A stretch of 64,000 nt of DNA from positions 82,458-146,457 of the forward strand of contig NZ_JAOQJL010000005.1 in the NCBI RefSeq assembly GCF_025566965.1, read 5' to 3'. Below the pieces are notes generated by a model. The model saw nothing but the letters and a program-made list of their open reading frames with translations, ran no database searches and had not been told where the DNA came from. Positions 63,496 through 64,000 of this stretch are shown here, piece after piece (the first letter of the stretch is position 1; every line of letters starts with the position of its first letter). A program made the translations under genes and the position numbers. The stretch comes from Blautia_A ammoniilytica. Its GTDB lineage: Bacteria; Bacillota; Clostridia; Lachnospirales; Lachnospiraceae.

Positions 63496-63910
63496 ATTTG
63501 CTTCATCGCCCTAGCGTAGGCGATGCGGTCTCTCGATTCTCTTTTGATAACATTGTTATCGATGTCTTCCTATCTTGCGTTATACCAAGTAAATGCACAG
63601 GCTGTACAAAAGGCTGCCGGAAGCTTGCTTCCGTAAAGGCTTTTGGCAGGCTGTATATGCGGCGCAGCTGCGACTGAGTAAATCGGAGATTTACGAAGTG
63701 CATTTACGCTCCCCACTCACATGGTATATTAACGTTTTATATCAAGGATGCTTGTGTATCTTATACACAAACTTACATGTATGCAGTTTTCAAGGTACAT
63801 TTATGACTGATATTTTATCAGTCATTAGAAATCTTAAATCCTTTTAAAACCTCTAATCACTGGTAAAACCAGTTATCATAACAGGGATATCCCCGGTTCT
63901 TCTTTTTTTG
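63496..63910 (-). other. 5S-23S spacer
   Basis: 415 bp with no gene. Includes the conserved motif TACCTTGAAAACTGCATA of rRNA spacers (in 63780-63798), a TGACTGATA/TATCAGTCA hairpin (about 63803-63825), and the inverted-repeat element at 63589-63707. Confidence 0.7.
63589..63707. repeat. Inverted-repeat-bounded element in the rRNA spacer
   Basis: Perfect 10-bp ends GTAAATGCAC (63589-63598) and GTGCATTTAC (63698-63707). Inside lie GGAAGC/GCTTCC, a longer GGCTGTACAAAAG.../...GGCTGTATA pairing and GTAAATC/GATTTAC hairpins. It folds almost end to end. Confidence 0.7.
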
Positions 63911-64000
63911 ATCTGGCGCCCGCCTGCTCTCCCACACCGTCTCCAGTGCAGTACCATCGGCCGCTTAGGTCTTAACCGTCGTGTTCGGGATGGGAACGGG
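63911..64000 (-). rRNA. 5S ribosomal RNA (5' end outside window)
   Basis: Minus strand: CCCGTTCCCATCCCGAACAC, then GGTACTGCA and GTGGGAGAGCAGG. The 3' end is about 63911; the 5' end is beyond base 64000. It is upstream of 23S, with no 16S between them. Confidence 0.93.

Overview
The window looks like a chromosomal segment of an anaerobic Gram-positive gut Firmicute, most likely family Lachnospiraceae (Blautia / Dorea / Ruminococcus-like). The grounds are AGGAGG-type ribosome binding sites, sigmaA promoters with 17-bp spacers, a CIRCE heat-shock operator, a DUF4250 protein, CbiMQO, an anaerobic sulfatase-maturating enzyme, TAXI and GltS transport genes, DUF4358/DHHW proteins and the rRNA sequence. 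The genus is not resolved. No CRISPR array, prophage or intact insertion sequence was seen.

Layout. 1-4.3 kb: heterodimeric ABC exporter (one half cut by the window edge) behind a MarR regulator. 4.5-8.1 kb: hsp20-clpB-DUF4250 heat-shock unit with a CIRCE/HrcA operator. 8.2-12.6 kb: a second pair of half-size ABC exporters behind a TetR regulator with a 36-bp perfect palindrome. 12.7-13.9 kb: an alpha/beta hydrolase coupled to a 48-aa small protein. 14.2-21.1 kb: a 1736-aa secreted protein whose C-terminal half combines an alpha/alpha-toroid with a DUF4430 (transcobalamin C-domain-like) module, facing a leucine-rich-repeat protein. Between them are two divergent promoters, one followed by a recognisable cobalamin riboswitch and the other by a cobalamin-riboswitch-like leader with an intrinsic terminator. 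21.3-24.5 kb: a broken hipBA-type locus and a CbiMQO cobalt/nickel importer.

24.8-36.9 kb: a sulfated-compound locus. It holds a LacI regulator, a NitT/TauT-type ABC importer with two different ATPases, two Cys-type sulfatases and their radical-SAM maturase, then two CHR (chromate/sulfate) transporter halves and an AEC transporter, all on the minus strand. 37-44.8 kb: a ribokinase-family gene, a small secreted protein, and a GH32 fructosidase with its sugar ABC importer under a divergent LacI regulator that has four matching operators. 45-49.2 kb: a Csp-like subtilisin protease, lgt, an arginase-fold protein and a DUF308 membrane protein. 49.4-53.4 kb: an SGNH-DUF4358-MBOAT-DHHW operon for extracellular O-acylation. 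53.4-60.1 kb: sulfur-related genes (metY, larE, a rhodanese-TtcA fusion), a HAD phosphatase, and a TAXI binding protein paired with a GltS-type carrier. 60.3-64 kb: tRNA-Cys, tRNA-Asn, 23S and 5S rRNA on the minus strand, with the 5S gene upstream of the 23S.

The most interesting element is the 14.2-21.1 kb locus, a candidate B12-responsive surface system in which a bacterial protein reproduces the domain pairing of vertebrate intrinsic factor/transcobalamin. Next come the sulfatase-CHR cluster, the TAXI-GltS pairing, the 5S-23S gene order and a palindrome-rich dispersed repeat (two 117-bp copies differing at one base, plus a fragment).
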